Part shown: positions 1 through 7,309 of the stretch, one piece after another
Numbering within the stretch: position 1 is the first letter of the stretch
Layout of the letters: every line of letters starts with the position of its first letter
Origin: Candidatus Dadabacteria bacterium
GTDB taxonomy: Bacteria > Desulfobacterota_D > UBA1144 > Nemesobacterales > UBA2774
Length of the DNA stretch: 26,281 nucleotides
Direction of reading: 5' to 3'
Assembly: GCA_020027805.1 (NCBI GenBank)
Contig: JAHKKQ010000009.1
Span: 1-26,281, forward strand
Made by a program: the position numbers and the translations under genes
Notes under the pieces: model-generated
Seen by the model: only the letters and a program-made list of their open reading frames with translations
What the model was told of the DNA's origin: nothing
The model's database searches: none

Positions 1-732
1 GAGAACTACTATAACCAGTCGTACACGAACATGACGAAGGCGCTTCAGATAAATCCGAACCTCGAAGAGGTGCAGCTTGCGCTCGCATACAGCTATATTC
101 AGCTGAGCAGGGAGAAGGACGCGAAGACAGCCGCACAGAAAATACTGGCCAAAAACCCGAACAACCCGGAAGCCATTTACATCCTCTGGTCGGCCAGCGG
201 AGAGAATCCCGACTCGCCCGAGATAAGAAAGGTGCTCGAGCTCAGTCCGAAGTTCGTACCGGCATATGTTGGACTCGCAAACGCCTTGTTCTTCAAGAAA
301 AGGGCTTACGGTCAGGCGACCGAGAACTTCAGAAAGGCCGCGGAAATAGCCCCTTCCGCGCAGATTCATAACCTGTTCGGCACCGCTCTCAGGACGCAGG
401 GACACTACAACGAAGCGATCGACGAATACGAGAAGGCTATAAAAGAGAACCCGAATTATGCGCCCGCATACATGAACCTCGGCATTACATATTATTACCT
501 CAACAAATTCAACCAGAACATCGACAACCAGAAGAAAGCGATATCGCTTAATCCGAATTACCCCGATGCGTACTTTTTTATAGCGCAGGGCTACGAGAAG
601 GCCAACAACCCTCAGCAGGCAGTCGTTTACTACAAGAAATTCCTCGAAGTGTCGCTCGAGCAGGAGATGTATGCGGGTTATGCCGCGCAGGCCAAGCAGA
701 GGATTTCGGCCCTCGGCGGCGGAGGCAAGTAA
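1..732 (+). CDS. TPR-repeat protein, 3' part (5' end outside window)
   Basis: The reading frame is open from the first base of the window, 30 nt before the first ATG at 31, and reads straight into helical TPR sequence, so the true start probably lies upstream. About 243 residues are visible. Roughly six tetratricopeptide units of 34 residues can be read, with the usual W/L-G-Y-A-P spacing; the clearest are the adjacent units around bases 370-470 (NLFGTALRTQGHYNEAIDEY), 470-570 (MNLGITYYYLNKF) and 570-670. It ends in a Gly-rich tail (GGGGK). TPR proteins are protein-protein scaffolds, and nothing here shows the partner or location. No signal peptide can be judged because the N-terminus is missing. 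TPR content is clear; the function is unknown. Confidence 0.85.
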   Translation, partial: ENYYNQSYTNMTKALQINPNLEEVQLALAYSYIQLSREKDAKTAAQKILAKNPNNPEAIYILWSASGENPDSPEIRKVLELSPKFVPAYVGLANALFFKKRAYGQATENFRKAAEIAPSAQIHNLFGTALRTQGHYNEAIDEYEKAIKENPNYAPAYMNLGITYYYLNKFNQNIDNQKKAISLNPNYPDAYFFIAQGYEKANNPQQAVVYYKKFLEVSLEQEMYAGYAAQAKQRISALGGGGK

Positions 733-847
733 GGTATACAAGCAGGCTCGCTCAGCTTATACAGGCTGCAAATAGAGTCGGTTTGTTCCGGTGATCAGAT
801 AGGCTCGGCCGGGGGCGGAATAAATAGTACGGGGCGGGTTCGGTAAT

Positions 848-1201
848 ATGCAGCGGGCTAAGGACGGACATGAGTTGATAGCGTTGACCTTCGGCATGGA
901 ATCGAGTGCGAGCCTCTGGAACGTTATATTCGAGGGTTTCGATCAGGAGGTCGTGCTGGTTTCGAAGTTCTCCGGAAGTGACGACCGTGTCGTGAACACC
1001 CTCTACGAGTTCGGCGATATAATCGTAAGGAATTATAAAGACTGCAAAGTGAAAGCGACACGCACGGGTATCGAGATAAAAAAACCGTTCCCGAGGAACG
1101 ACGTCTCACTCGTGAACGAATGGACGGGTCTCATGGAAAGCATTCGGGAGGAAATGACCAAATTTATACCCGATGCATTTGAGGCCCGGCCAGGGCGTTA
1201 G
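848..1201 (+). CDS. Hypothetical protein, 117 aa
   Basis: I do not recognise this family. The protein is small, soluble-looking, mixed alpha/beta and slightly charged, with no signal peptide or membrane segment. The N-terminal half has a beta-rich pattern (ALTFGMESSASLWNVIFEGF, VVLVSKF); the C-terminal part (NEWTGLMESIREEMTKF) looks helical. No good Shine-Dalgarno sequence precedes the ATG at 848, and an in-frame ATG at 896 is an alternative. It converges on birA, with the two stop codons 11 nt apart and a 13-bp direct repeat lying over both. It looks real because of sensible amino-acid composition and the tight fit between neighbours, but a spurious frame cannot be excluded. Confidence 0.55.
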   Translation: MQRAKDGHELIALTFGMESSASLWNVIFEGFDQEVVLVSKFSGSDDRVVNTLYEFGDIIVRNYKDCKVKATRTGIEIKKPFPRNDVSLVNEWTGLMESIREEMTKFIPDAFEARPGR

Positions 1202-1220
1202 ATAATCGGGCGTTAGATAA
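1193..1220. repeat. 13-bp tandem direct repeat over convergent stop codons
   Basis: The sequence GGGCGTTAGATAA occurs at 1193-1205 and again at 1208-1220, separated by TC, giving a 15-nt period. The first copy supplies the TAG stop of the upstream small gene (1199-1201). The second supplies the TTA that is the TAA stop of birA on the minus strand (1213-1215). Confidence 0.8.
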
Positions 1221-2013
1221 CGGCAACATCTCCCGTTATTATCTCGGCTACGCTCTCGTCCTCTTTCTTGAGAAGCAGGTGACCCTCACCGTTTATTCCG
1301 GTCGCGGTACCCTCGATCACCTTTCCGTCTTCCGTGCTGACCCTGACGCGTTTATTATATCCGCCCCACCTCTCTGTCCATTCCTTGATTATGGAGGACT
1401 TTCCCCGCCTGTTAAACGCTTGATACCACGATTCGAGCTCTAGCAGTAGGTCTCCGGCGAATTTAGCCCTGTCGACGTCTCCGCCGAGATTCTCCCTGAG
1501 AGAAGTTGCGAATTTCGCGGTCTCTCCCAGTTCGCGCCTCATTTGCTCTCTGGTCATGTTTATATTAACCCCGATTCCGACTACTATATAATCGACCCTG
1601 TCGTCTTTGGGCTCCATTTCGGTGAGCACGCCCGCTGCCTTTTTGCCCTCGATCTGCACGTCGTTCGGCCATTTTATAGACGTGTTCCGTATGCCTGTCT
1701 TCTTAATCGTCTCTGTGATCGCTATGGAAGCAAGGAGTGTGAGGAGCGGCGATTCCCAGGCCGGTATAGACGGCCTGAAGAGGACCGACATGTGCAGGTT
1801 CATTCCGGGCGGGGAGATCCATCTCCGTCCGAGCCTTCCCTTTCCGCTCGTCTGCTTGTCCGCGATGACCGTAGTCCCTTCGGAGGCGCCGTTATTGGCG
1901 AGCCTCGATAAAACGGTGTTCGTGGACCCGGTCTCATCGAAGTAATGTATGACTTTGCCGAACGTCTCGGTTTTGAGGAGACCGTTTAATTTGCGTATCA
2001 TCGGCGATGTCAT
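1213..2013 (-). CDS. birA: Biotin--[acetyl-CoA-carboxylase] ligase, monofunctional type
   Basis: Biotin protein ligase of 266 aa. It makes biotinyl-5'-AMP and transfers biotin to the carrier-protein lysine of biotin-dependent carboxylases in the cytoplasm. Visible motifs are the biotinyl-AMP loop SGKGRLGRRW (residues 56-65; Lys replaces the usual second Arg of GRGR), KWPND (114-118), the catalytic Lys of KKAAG (125) and GIGVNIN (146-152). The C-terminal beta domain runs from about residue 215 (GYNKRVRVSTEDGKVIEG). There is no N-terminal winged-helix, so this is the ligase-only form and not the E. coli-type repressor. The ATG at 2013 is chosen because a GGGGAG ribosome site precedes it by about 8 nt; an internal ATG at 2001 lacks one. 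No biotin synthesis or carboxylase gene lies nearby. Confidence 0.95.
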   Translation of the reverse strand: MTSPMIRKLNGLLKTETFGKVIHYFDETGSTNTVLSRLANNGASEGTTVIADKQTSGKGRLGRRWISPPGMNLHMSVLFRPSIPAWESPLLTLLASIAITETIKKTGIRNTSIKWPNDVQIEGKKAAGVLTEMEPKDDRVDYIVVGIGVNINMTREQMRRELGETAKFATSLRENLGGDVDRAKFAGDLLLELESWYQAFNRRGKSSIIKEWTERWGGYNKRVRVSTEDGKVIEGTATGINGEGHLLLKKEDESVAEIITGDVAVI

Positions 2014-2130
2014 TATTAACTCTCCCCCTGAGGCTGTCAGGTACGTATTCTAACTGTTTAATTGCCTGTGTAGAATCTCCCGCATCGCGTCGCGCTAAAC
2101 GGGACCCGGACATTCCAGGACGGCAGGCGG

Positions 2131-2158
2131 TGGAAAATCACCGGAATGTGCTTATAAT
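2131..2158 (+). promoter_or_regulatory. Candidate sigma-70-type promoter
   Basis: A TATAAT -10 box lies at 2153-2158, with TGGAAA (4/6 to TTGACA) at 2131-2136 and a 16-nt spacer. The predicted transcript would start near 2165, about 20 nt before the ATG at 2185. The -10 is perfect but the -35 is weak. Confidence 0.4.
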
Positions 2159-2184
2159 ATCTATATCTGACGTCTATCCGGATT

Positions 2185-2595
2185 ATGCCAATGATTAATA
2201 TTTTAAAGATGTGCGGGTTCCTGGCGATATTCTCGCTGCTTATATCCCCGTTCTTACAGGCGGCGGAGACGCCCGCCCCGAAAGAGAGCCCGGTGCTCGA
2301 AGTCCGCATAAAGGACGTGGTCTCGAGCCCCGGTGAATATAACGGCAAGAAGGTCGCCCTCGAGGGCAAGGTCGCAAAGGTCGACTACAGGAATTCCAGC
2401 AAAGGGGAGCCGTTCACTATATTCAAGCTGAAGGATTCCGAGAACAACGAAGTGGGGGTCTATTTCGAGGATCAGCGCCTGCCGATCTCGAAGGGCGATA
2501 GGGTAAAGATCATGGGCAGGTTCTGGAAGGAGAAGAGTTACTTCCTCTATAAAATAAAAAACGTGATCAAAGCCAGAACAGTAGACATCATTTAG
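2185..2595 (+). CDS. Secreted OB-fold-like protein of unknown function
   Basis: A 136-aa protein with an N-terminal export signal: hydrophobic core at residues 8-24 (CGFLAIFSLLISPFL) and probable cleavage after QAA near residue 27. The mature part has the pattern of a small OB-fold of the tRNA_anti-like/nucleic-acid-binding type found in many periplasmic proteins: IKDVVSSPGEYNGKKVALEGKV, then FTIFKLKDSENNEVGVYF, then KGDRVKIMGRF and a final YKIKNVI strand. The fold call rests on pattern recognition only. Translation could start at 2185 or at the ATG two codons later (2191); no clear ribosome site marks either. It is on the same strand as the AsmA-like gene 108 nt downstream, but a separate -10 box before that gene argues for independent transcription. 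Substrate and role are unknown. Confidence 0.8.
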   Translation: MPMINILKMCGFLAIFSLLISPFLQAAETPAPKESPVLEVRIKDVVSSPGEYNGKKVALEGKVAKVDYRNSSKGEPFTIFKLKDSENNEVGVYFEDQRLPISKGDRVKIMGRFWKEKSYFLYKIKNVIKARTVDII

Positions 2596-2689
2596 GCTCC
2601 AACGTGAGTTGGAATCACTTCTCGGGCTATATGTTTTCCACGGACTACCTGTCTTAATGAAATTTCACTTTCAAACGGACGATTCGTCA

Positions 2690-2695
2690 TATAAT
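2690..2695 (+). promoter_or_regulatory. TATAAT -10 box very close to a start codon
   Basis: A perfect TATAAT ends 8 nt before the ATG at 2704. If used, transcription would begin about 1-3 nt before the start codon, giving a leaderless or nearly leaderless mRNA, which agrees with the absence of a Shine-Dalgarno sequence there. No convincing -35 was found at 15-18 nt upstream. Confidence 0.35.
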
Positions 2696-2703
2696 ATCTT
2701 TTC

Positions 2704-5700
2704 ATGACCCTGCTCGGGAACGGGTTAGCCAGAGTACTCTTTTTTATATTCCTCATTTGTTGTGCCGTCCTCGTTTTTCTCAACATTTACTTGAGCGGGA
2801 AATTAAGACAGCTCGCGCCCGGATACCTCGATCAATTCTCGAAATCAAGCGGCTTTAATATTCATATGGATGAAGTAAGCCTCGATCCCCTTTTCAGGAT
2901 AAGGCTCGACGGGGTGAAGGTGGCCGATCCGGACCCCGCTCAAAAAGGTCTTGCCGGGATCGGGACTCTGACGATCGATCCGAGCGTCCTTTCTTCACTC
3001 ATGTCCCGGAGGGTCACGATCGGGGAGATCATAGTCGACCGTCCCGTTATCAGCTATAACCGCGTGAGCGCGGACAGGGTCCTCGATCTGATTAGAGGGG
3101 GAGAGGGCGGAGGCGAAGGCACGTCTTTCGAGATCAAAAGAATAAGACTGAACGACGCGCGGATCGAGATCGGCCCCGATACGGCTTTTACATCCGAGGC
3201 GCTGGATATCCGAATTACGAGGAAAAGGCCGCGGAACGAATCCGGGGTCACCGTCGACGGCGATATGGCCGTCTTCGGAAACGGCATGGATGTTTCCGGA
3301 ATAATGAATCTAAAGCCCGGCGAAACGAGCGGGCAAATAAAGATCGTGACGGATAAATCTCAGCCGGGTTCGTCTCCGGAGTCTCTGGTCTCATCCAGGA
3401 ATCTAAAGGGGGTTTCGGAGATCACGTTCAGAGCCGCCGATAACATTGATTCACACGGCGAAATATCCATATTCTCTCTCGATAAACAGAGCGGCGTTTC
3501 CGGAGGGGCCCTCGGGAGCCTCGAATACGACTTCGCGTACGACAAGAACACCGACACGGCTCACGTAAGCACCCTGGCGTTCGACGTAATAAACGTAATA
3601 AGCGGCTCTCTCGCGGGGGATCTGAATGATGTTTCGGACGGTCTCGGGTTCGACTTGAAAGGGTCTCTGGCTTCAGGCGATTTGACGGAGCTCTCCAAGC
3701 GGGTTACCGAAATCAACCCGCAGACCGTCACAGGACTTATAAGGTCGGACAATTTAAGAATAGAGGGCTCGCTCGGCAGGAACGACGTCAGGCTGACAGG
3801 AAACGTTATTCTCGACGACATCGGATTCTCTTTCGCGGACGAAAGTCTCCGCGTTTCCGGGCTCGGATGCGATATGGACGTAAAGCAGTATTTAAGCGGC
3901 GGGTCCGGCTTCTCTTTCTCGTCGCGGGGACCGTGCTCCGCGGCTGAATTTGCCTGGAATGATATAGGCGCTATAAAAGACCTTACTGCGGGGGTGGATA
4001 TTAATGTCGGCGGCCTCTGGAGGAGCAAAGAGCTCTTGTTCTCCGGCCTGAACGGCCAATTCATGGACGGCGCGGTGTCGGGCTCGCTCAAGCTCTCCTC
4101 GGCAAACGGTAAGAGCGAGCTCACCGGCAGGCTCGATGGGACGGGCCTTAATCTCGAGAAAGCCCCAAAATCAATCGCACCTTTTGACCTGACGGGAACC
4201 GCGCGGTCCGTATCTGCAGATATACAGGGGAATCCGGGCGCGTACAGGGCGGGAATTACATTCGCTATAGACGATTTTACAGTAAGGTCGAAAACCGGCA
4301 GGGAGTTTAAGGTGTCTGGGGCCAGGTCCGCCGGTCCGCTTGATCTGGAGTACCTGGAGAACACCCTTGCGGGGGGCGCGGAGACCGAAAGGAAAATCGT
4401 AATTAAAGACAAGGGGCTCTCTTATGAGGATCTCTCGTTCGGAGAGTATTTCATCAAGAACGGCAAGGTCGACGACCTCTCGTTTTCCCTCGATCTCGGC
4501 GGTGACTGGACGCTCGGCATGGCGTCCCGGGGGGCGGGATTTCAAGTGCTCGGCATGGACGTGCACATGGAGGAGTTTAGAGAGCACATCGAAATTGAAG
4601 AAAGCGGAAGAAGGGGTTTCAGCGGGACGATCGAAGGGACGGGGGGCAGGTTCAAGAGCGTGACCTTTCCCGCGCTCACGGCCGATTACATGTTCGGCGG
4701 GGATTTTATCGATATCCGGAAATTAAGCGCCAGGGTGAGTACGGTAGGTGAGCTCAGGACAGATGATTTCAGAGTCGAATTCGGCGCCGGGAAGGGCGGC
4801 TATCCTTATACAATTAAACTAAAGAACGGGGTTTTCTCCGGATATGAAGATAAATTGAAATCAGAAGGCGTATCGGGAACCTTTGTCGTGAACAATCCTG
4901 AAACGAGTGAGACCGATTGGGAGGGTACCGCGTCGGCCGGGAAAACCGACATATTCTCCCAGGTTGTCGAGGGGCTTAAACTGACGGTAAACCCTTCTCC
5001 CGACGGCATAATAATAAATGACATATCGGGTAAATACATGAACGGGGATTTGAACGGCGGGATAGATATAATTACCACGGGCCCGGCAGCCCGCATAGTA
5101 ACCGACCTCGGACTCCTAAACGCGTCGGTTAAGTCGGGTGACCTCGACATCACTCTCGGCAGGGCTGATTTCGATTTCTCGGGCGCCCTACCCGACAATT
5201 CCCTTCCCGAAGGTACGGGAAAACTGGGGTTCGATAATCTCAATTTGAAACGACAAGGTCTCGACGCCCTTTACAGCGGGGCCGTAAATGCCCGGACATC
5301 CGGTGAAACATTATTCATCGATGACGGGTTTATAAGAAATAAGGATAATAGCGAGTTGAAATTCTCGGGAGAGATGACTAATTCCCTCAACGGGGCGAGG
5401 AGGCTTGCGATAAGCATCCCTGAATTCGCCCTGAAAAGCGCCGTTAAATTCCTGTCCCCCATCATGCCCGTGACGGTCAAGGAGGGACAGGTCGCAGGTA
5501 CGACGAGTTTTAACGTCCAATTTAACAATCTATTTGATGCCGGGAGCTCATGGAGCGGCAGCCTTTCATTTATGGGGGCCTCGTTTGCCGCTTATATGGG
5601 CGGCGCGGAACTTTCTTTGAGAGGCATCAACGGGACCATTACCGTGAAGGAAGAGGGTGAGGGCGGAAACGCTCTGGCGTCTCTCCTGGATGGTGCGTTG

Positions 5701-6405
5701 ACGCTCGATAGGGAGGTCTATAAGAATTACCTCCGTTCTTTCAAGGAATCCGCCCCCGATGCCGAAGCCGACCGTATCAACATCGAGGAGATAGAATACG
5801 GCATACTGAAATTCGAGAACGTCGAATGCGCGCTCGAAGCCGACCGGAGTAAGCTCGGCATACTAAAGCTCGCAGCCGGTTTCTTCGGCGGGAAGCTATA
5901 CGCGAGCGGCGCGCTTGATTTTGACAAAGCGGGCGGCGTTTATAATTTCTCGTTCCTCTTTAACGACATCAGCTTGGGCGCAATTTCGACACGGCTCTCG
6001 CCGTCCCAGGAATATATAACCGGCAGGGTCAACGGTCTCGTATGGCTCAGCGGCGGGGGCGGCGACCTCGGCACGATAGATGGCCCTTTCGAATTCTGGT
6101 CCGTGAGCTCGGACAAAGAGCCGAGGTCTATCGGCAAGGCGCTACTCGACAAGCTCGGCGCAAAAGAGAGACTCATTCTCGGCTCCTCGCGCAGCTATGA
6201 TAACGGTGAAATTTCAGGTTATATTAATGACGGCGTAATAACGTTCAAAAAATTTATTATATCTAACTCGATTCTGGGTATTAAGAACTTATCGATTCAG
6301 GCGGACCCGGTGAAGAATTCGATTTCCATAGCACATCTGGTATCCGTGATAAGGGAAATAGCCAGGAGGTCGCAGTCGGGCGGTCCGACGATAGAAACTC
6401 AATAA
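2704..6405 (+). CDS. AsmA/YdbH-like inter-membrane bridge protein, 1233 aa
   Basis: A very large envelope protein with one N-terminal membrane segment (about residues 10-28, VLFFIFLICCAVLVFLNIYL), followed by some 1200 residues of repetitive beta-strand sequence with recurring strand-turn patterns such as LTGRLDGTGLNLE, FSGEMTNSLNG and ASGALDFDKAGGVYNF. This is the layout of AsmA-like/TamB/YdbH proteins: inner-membrane anchor and a long periplasmic beta-groove that carries phospholipid towards the outer membrane. The C-terminal part (ITGRVNGLVWLSGGGGDLG through GYINDGVITFKKF) resembles the YdbH C-terminal region. The next gene, 13 nt downstream, is a DUF1318 lipoprotein, matching the ydbH-ynbE-ydbL order of E. 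coli, which supports YdbH over AsmA or TamB. No ribosome site precedes the ATG. Family assignment is by architecture and context. Confidence 0.8.
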   Translation: MTLLGNGLARVLFFIFLICCAVLVFLNIYLSGKLRQLAPGYLDQFSKSSGFNIHMDEVSLDPLFRIRLDGVKVADPDPAQKGLAGIGTLTIDPSVLSSLMSRRVTIGEIIVDRPVISYNRVSADRVLDLIRGGEGGGEGTSFEIKRIRLNDARIEIGPDTAFTSEALDIRITRKRPRNESGVTVDGDMAVFGNGMDVSGIMNLKPGETSGQIKIVTDKSQPGSSPESLVSSRNLKGVSEITFRAADNIDSHGEISIFSLDKQSGVSGGALGSLEYDFAYDKNTDTAHVSTLAFDVINVISGSLAGDLNDVSDGLGFDLKGSLASGDLTELSKRVTEINPQTVTGLIRSDNLRIEGSLGRNDVRLTGNVILDDIGFSFADESLRVSGLGCDMDVKQYLSGGSGFSFSSRGPCSAAEFAWNDIGAIKDLTAGVDINVGGLWRSKELLFSGLNGQFMDGAVSGSLKLSSANGKSELTGRLDGTGLNLEKAPKSIAPFDLTGTARSVSADIQGNPGAYRAGITFAIDDFTVRSKTGREFKVSGARSAGPLDLEYLENTLAGGAETERKIVIKDKGLSYEDLSFGEYFIKNGKVDDLSFSLDLGGDWTLGMASRGAGFQVLGMDVHMEEFREHIEIEESGRRGFSGTIEGTGGRFKSVTFPALTADYMFGGDFIDIRKLSARVSTVGELRTDDFRVEFGAGKGGYPYTIKLKNGVFSGYEDKLKSEGVSGTFVVNNPETSETDWEGTASAGKTDIFSQVVEGLKLTVNPSPDGIIINDISGKYMNGDLNGGIDIITTGPAARIVTDLGLLNASVKSGDLDITLGRADFDFSGALPDNSLPEGTGKLGFDNLNLKRQGLDALYSGAVNARTSGETLFIDDGFIRNKDNSELKFSGEMTNSLNGARRLAISIPEFALKSAVKFLSPIMPVTVKEGQVAGTTSFNVQFNNLFDAGSSWSGSLSFMGASFAAYMGGAELSLRGINGTITVKEEGEGGNALASLLDGALTLDREVYKNYLRSFKESAPDAEADRINIEEIEYGILKFENVECALEADRSKLGILKLAAGFFGGKLYASGALDFDKAGGVYNFSFLFNDISLGAISTRLSPSQEYITGRVNGLVWLSGGGGDLGTIDGPFEFWSVSSDKEPRSIGKALLDKLGAKERLILGSSRSYDNGEISGYINDGVITFKKFIISNSILGIKNLSIQADPVKNSISIAHLVSVIREIARRSQSGGPTIETQ

Positions 6406-6418
6406 ACGAGGTGAAATT

Positions 6419-7090
6419 ATGACTGGAAATTTATTCAGGGCCCTGCAATCCTCTCTTTTCATTTTGGTGTTCTATTCCGTGTCCTGCGCCACTATCACCG
6501 TCAACGTGTATTTCCCGGCGGAAGAGGTAAGGGAGGCTTATTCCAACCTTGAGGAAGAGTTCCTGAAGCAGGGTGAAAACGGTAATTCCGGTACCGAGAA
6601 AAAGCAGCCCGACGCTAATAAACCCGCTGCCACGCCTCCGCCGCAGAGCATGAGAAAGTACCCGGATCAGCCGACTCTTTCGTCCGAGAAGAAATATTTA
6701 GTTATCAAAAAGGAAATTTCCCTCGACTTCAGCGAATATGCCTGGGCTCAGGGAAACATAGCCCAGCAGATCACTCAGAAAATACGCAGCATGCCCGATG
6801 TCATCCAGGCTTATAAACAGAGGTCCCAGCGACTGGGCGAAATAAACCAGATGCTGTCTCAGGGCCTCGTCACCGAAGGCAACCAGGGGCTGCTTATACA
6901 GAAAGGGAGCCTGACCCCGGGTCAGACCCAGGCATTCAACGCGGAGAACACCGACCGTCAGGTGATTATCAGGGGGATGGCCAAAGCGATAGTCGAGATC
7001 AATAATATAGACCCTACGCCTGAAAATATCGAAAAGGTGCTTCCTGAGGCTGCCAGACAGTTCGCGAGCGTAAGGCAGAGCGATAGGTAA
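6419..7090 (+). CDS. DUF1318 (YdbL-like) lipoprotein with YnbE-like N-terminus
   Basis: A 223-aa predicted lipoprotein. The signal segment (residues 9-22) ends in SVSC with Cys23 as the likely lipidated residue; the lipobox is imperfect (S at -3). Directly after it comes ATITVNVYFPAEEV, which resembles the short YnbE lipoprotein, then a low-complexity Pro/Lys/Glu linker (50-90). The C-terminal domain (112-215: IAQQITQKIRSMPDVIQAYK, then GLVTEGNQGLLIQKGSL) resembles YdbL/DUF1318. In E. coli, YnbE and YdbL are separate partners of YdbH, a bridge for outer-membrane lipid homeostasis; here they seem to be one polypeptide. GAGGTG at 6408-6413 gives a good ribosome site and the gene follows the AsmA-like gene by 13 nt, so the two are surely one operon. 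Confidence 0.8.
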   Translation: MTGNLFRALQSSLFILVFYSVSCATITVNVYFPAEEVREAYSNLEEEFLKQGENGNSGTEKKQPDANKPAATPPPQSMRKYPDQPTLSSEKKYLVIKKEISLDFSEYAWAQGNIAQQITQKIRSMPDVIQAYKQRSQRLGEINQMLSQGLVTEGNQGLLIQKGSLTPGQTQAFNAENTDRQVIIRGMAKAIVEINNIDPTPENIEKVLPEAARQFASVRQSDR

Positions 7091-7173
7091 GGGAATCCCG
7101 ATAATTCGGAGTTGATACCCTGCCCGCGGCCCGGTCCTCCTGCATCGGATCCCTCATTAGAGATTTGCCCGCA

Positions 7174-7200
7174 CGGGAAGGGGTATGGATCCCCTTCCCG
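7174..7200 (+). terminator. Perfect 10-bp GC-rich hairpin, possible terminator
   Basis: CGGGAAGGGG (7174-7183) pairs perfectly with CCCCTTCCCG (7191-7200) around a 7-nt loop. It lies 84 nt after the DUF1318 gene stop. The T-rich stretch (ATTTTAATAT) begins only about 8 nt after the stem, so it is not a textbook intrinsic terminator, but no other structure separates the two transcription units. Confidence 0.45.
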
Positions 7201-7226
7201 ACCCCACATTTTAATATCCTCCCATC

Positions 7227-7260
7227 TTGAAGTTGCCCGGCAATTGATGTCTAATAATAT
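7227..7260 (+). promoter_or_regulatory. Weak candidate promoter for the beta-barrel gene
   Basis: TTGAAG (7227-7232) and the overlapping choice TTGCCC (7233-7238) precede an AT-rich TAATAATAT at 7252-7260. TTGCCC with TAATAT at 7255-7260 gives a 16-nt spacer. Both boxes match at 4/6. Position fits a transcript starting about 45 nt before the ATG at 7310. Confidence 0.3.
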
Positions 7261-7309
7261 GTACCAAGGCCGCCCATACCTATTGGAAATGTCGTCCGGA
7301 GGATGAGAC

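Noticed and set aside
2598..2613. Hairpin TCCAAC-GTGA-GTTGGA after the OB-fold protein
   Set aside because: Only a 6-bp stem with mixed base content and no T-tract; not enough to call a terminator.
3561..4412. 283-aa open frame antisense to the AsmA-like gene
   Set aside because: Ser/Pro/Arg-rich composition with no domain; a shadow of the sense reading frame.
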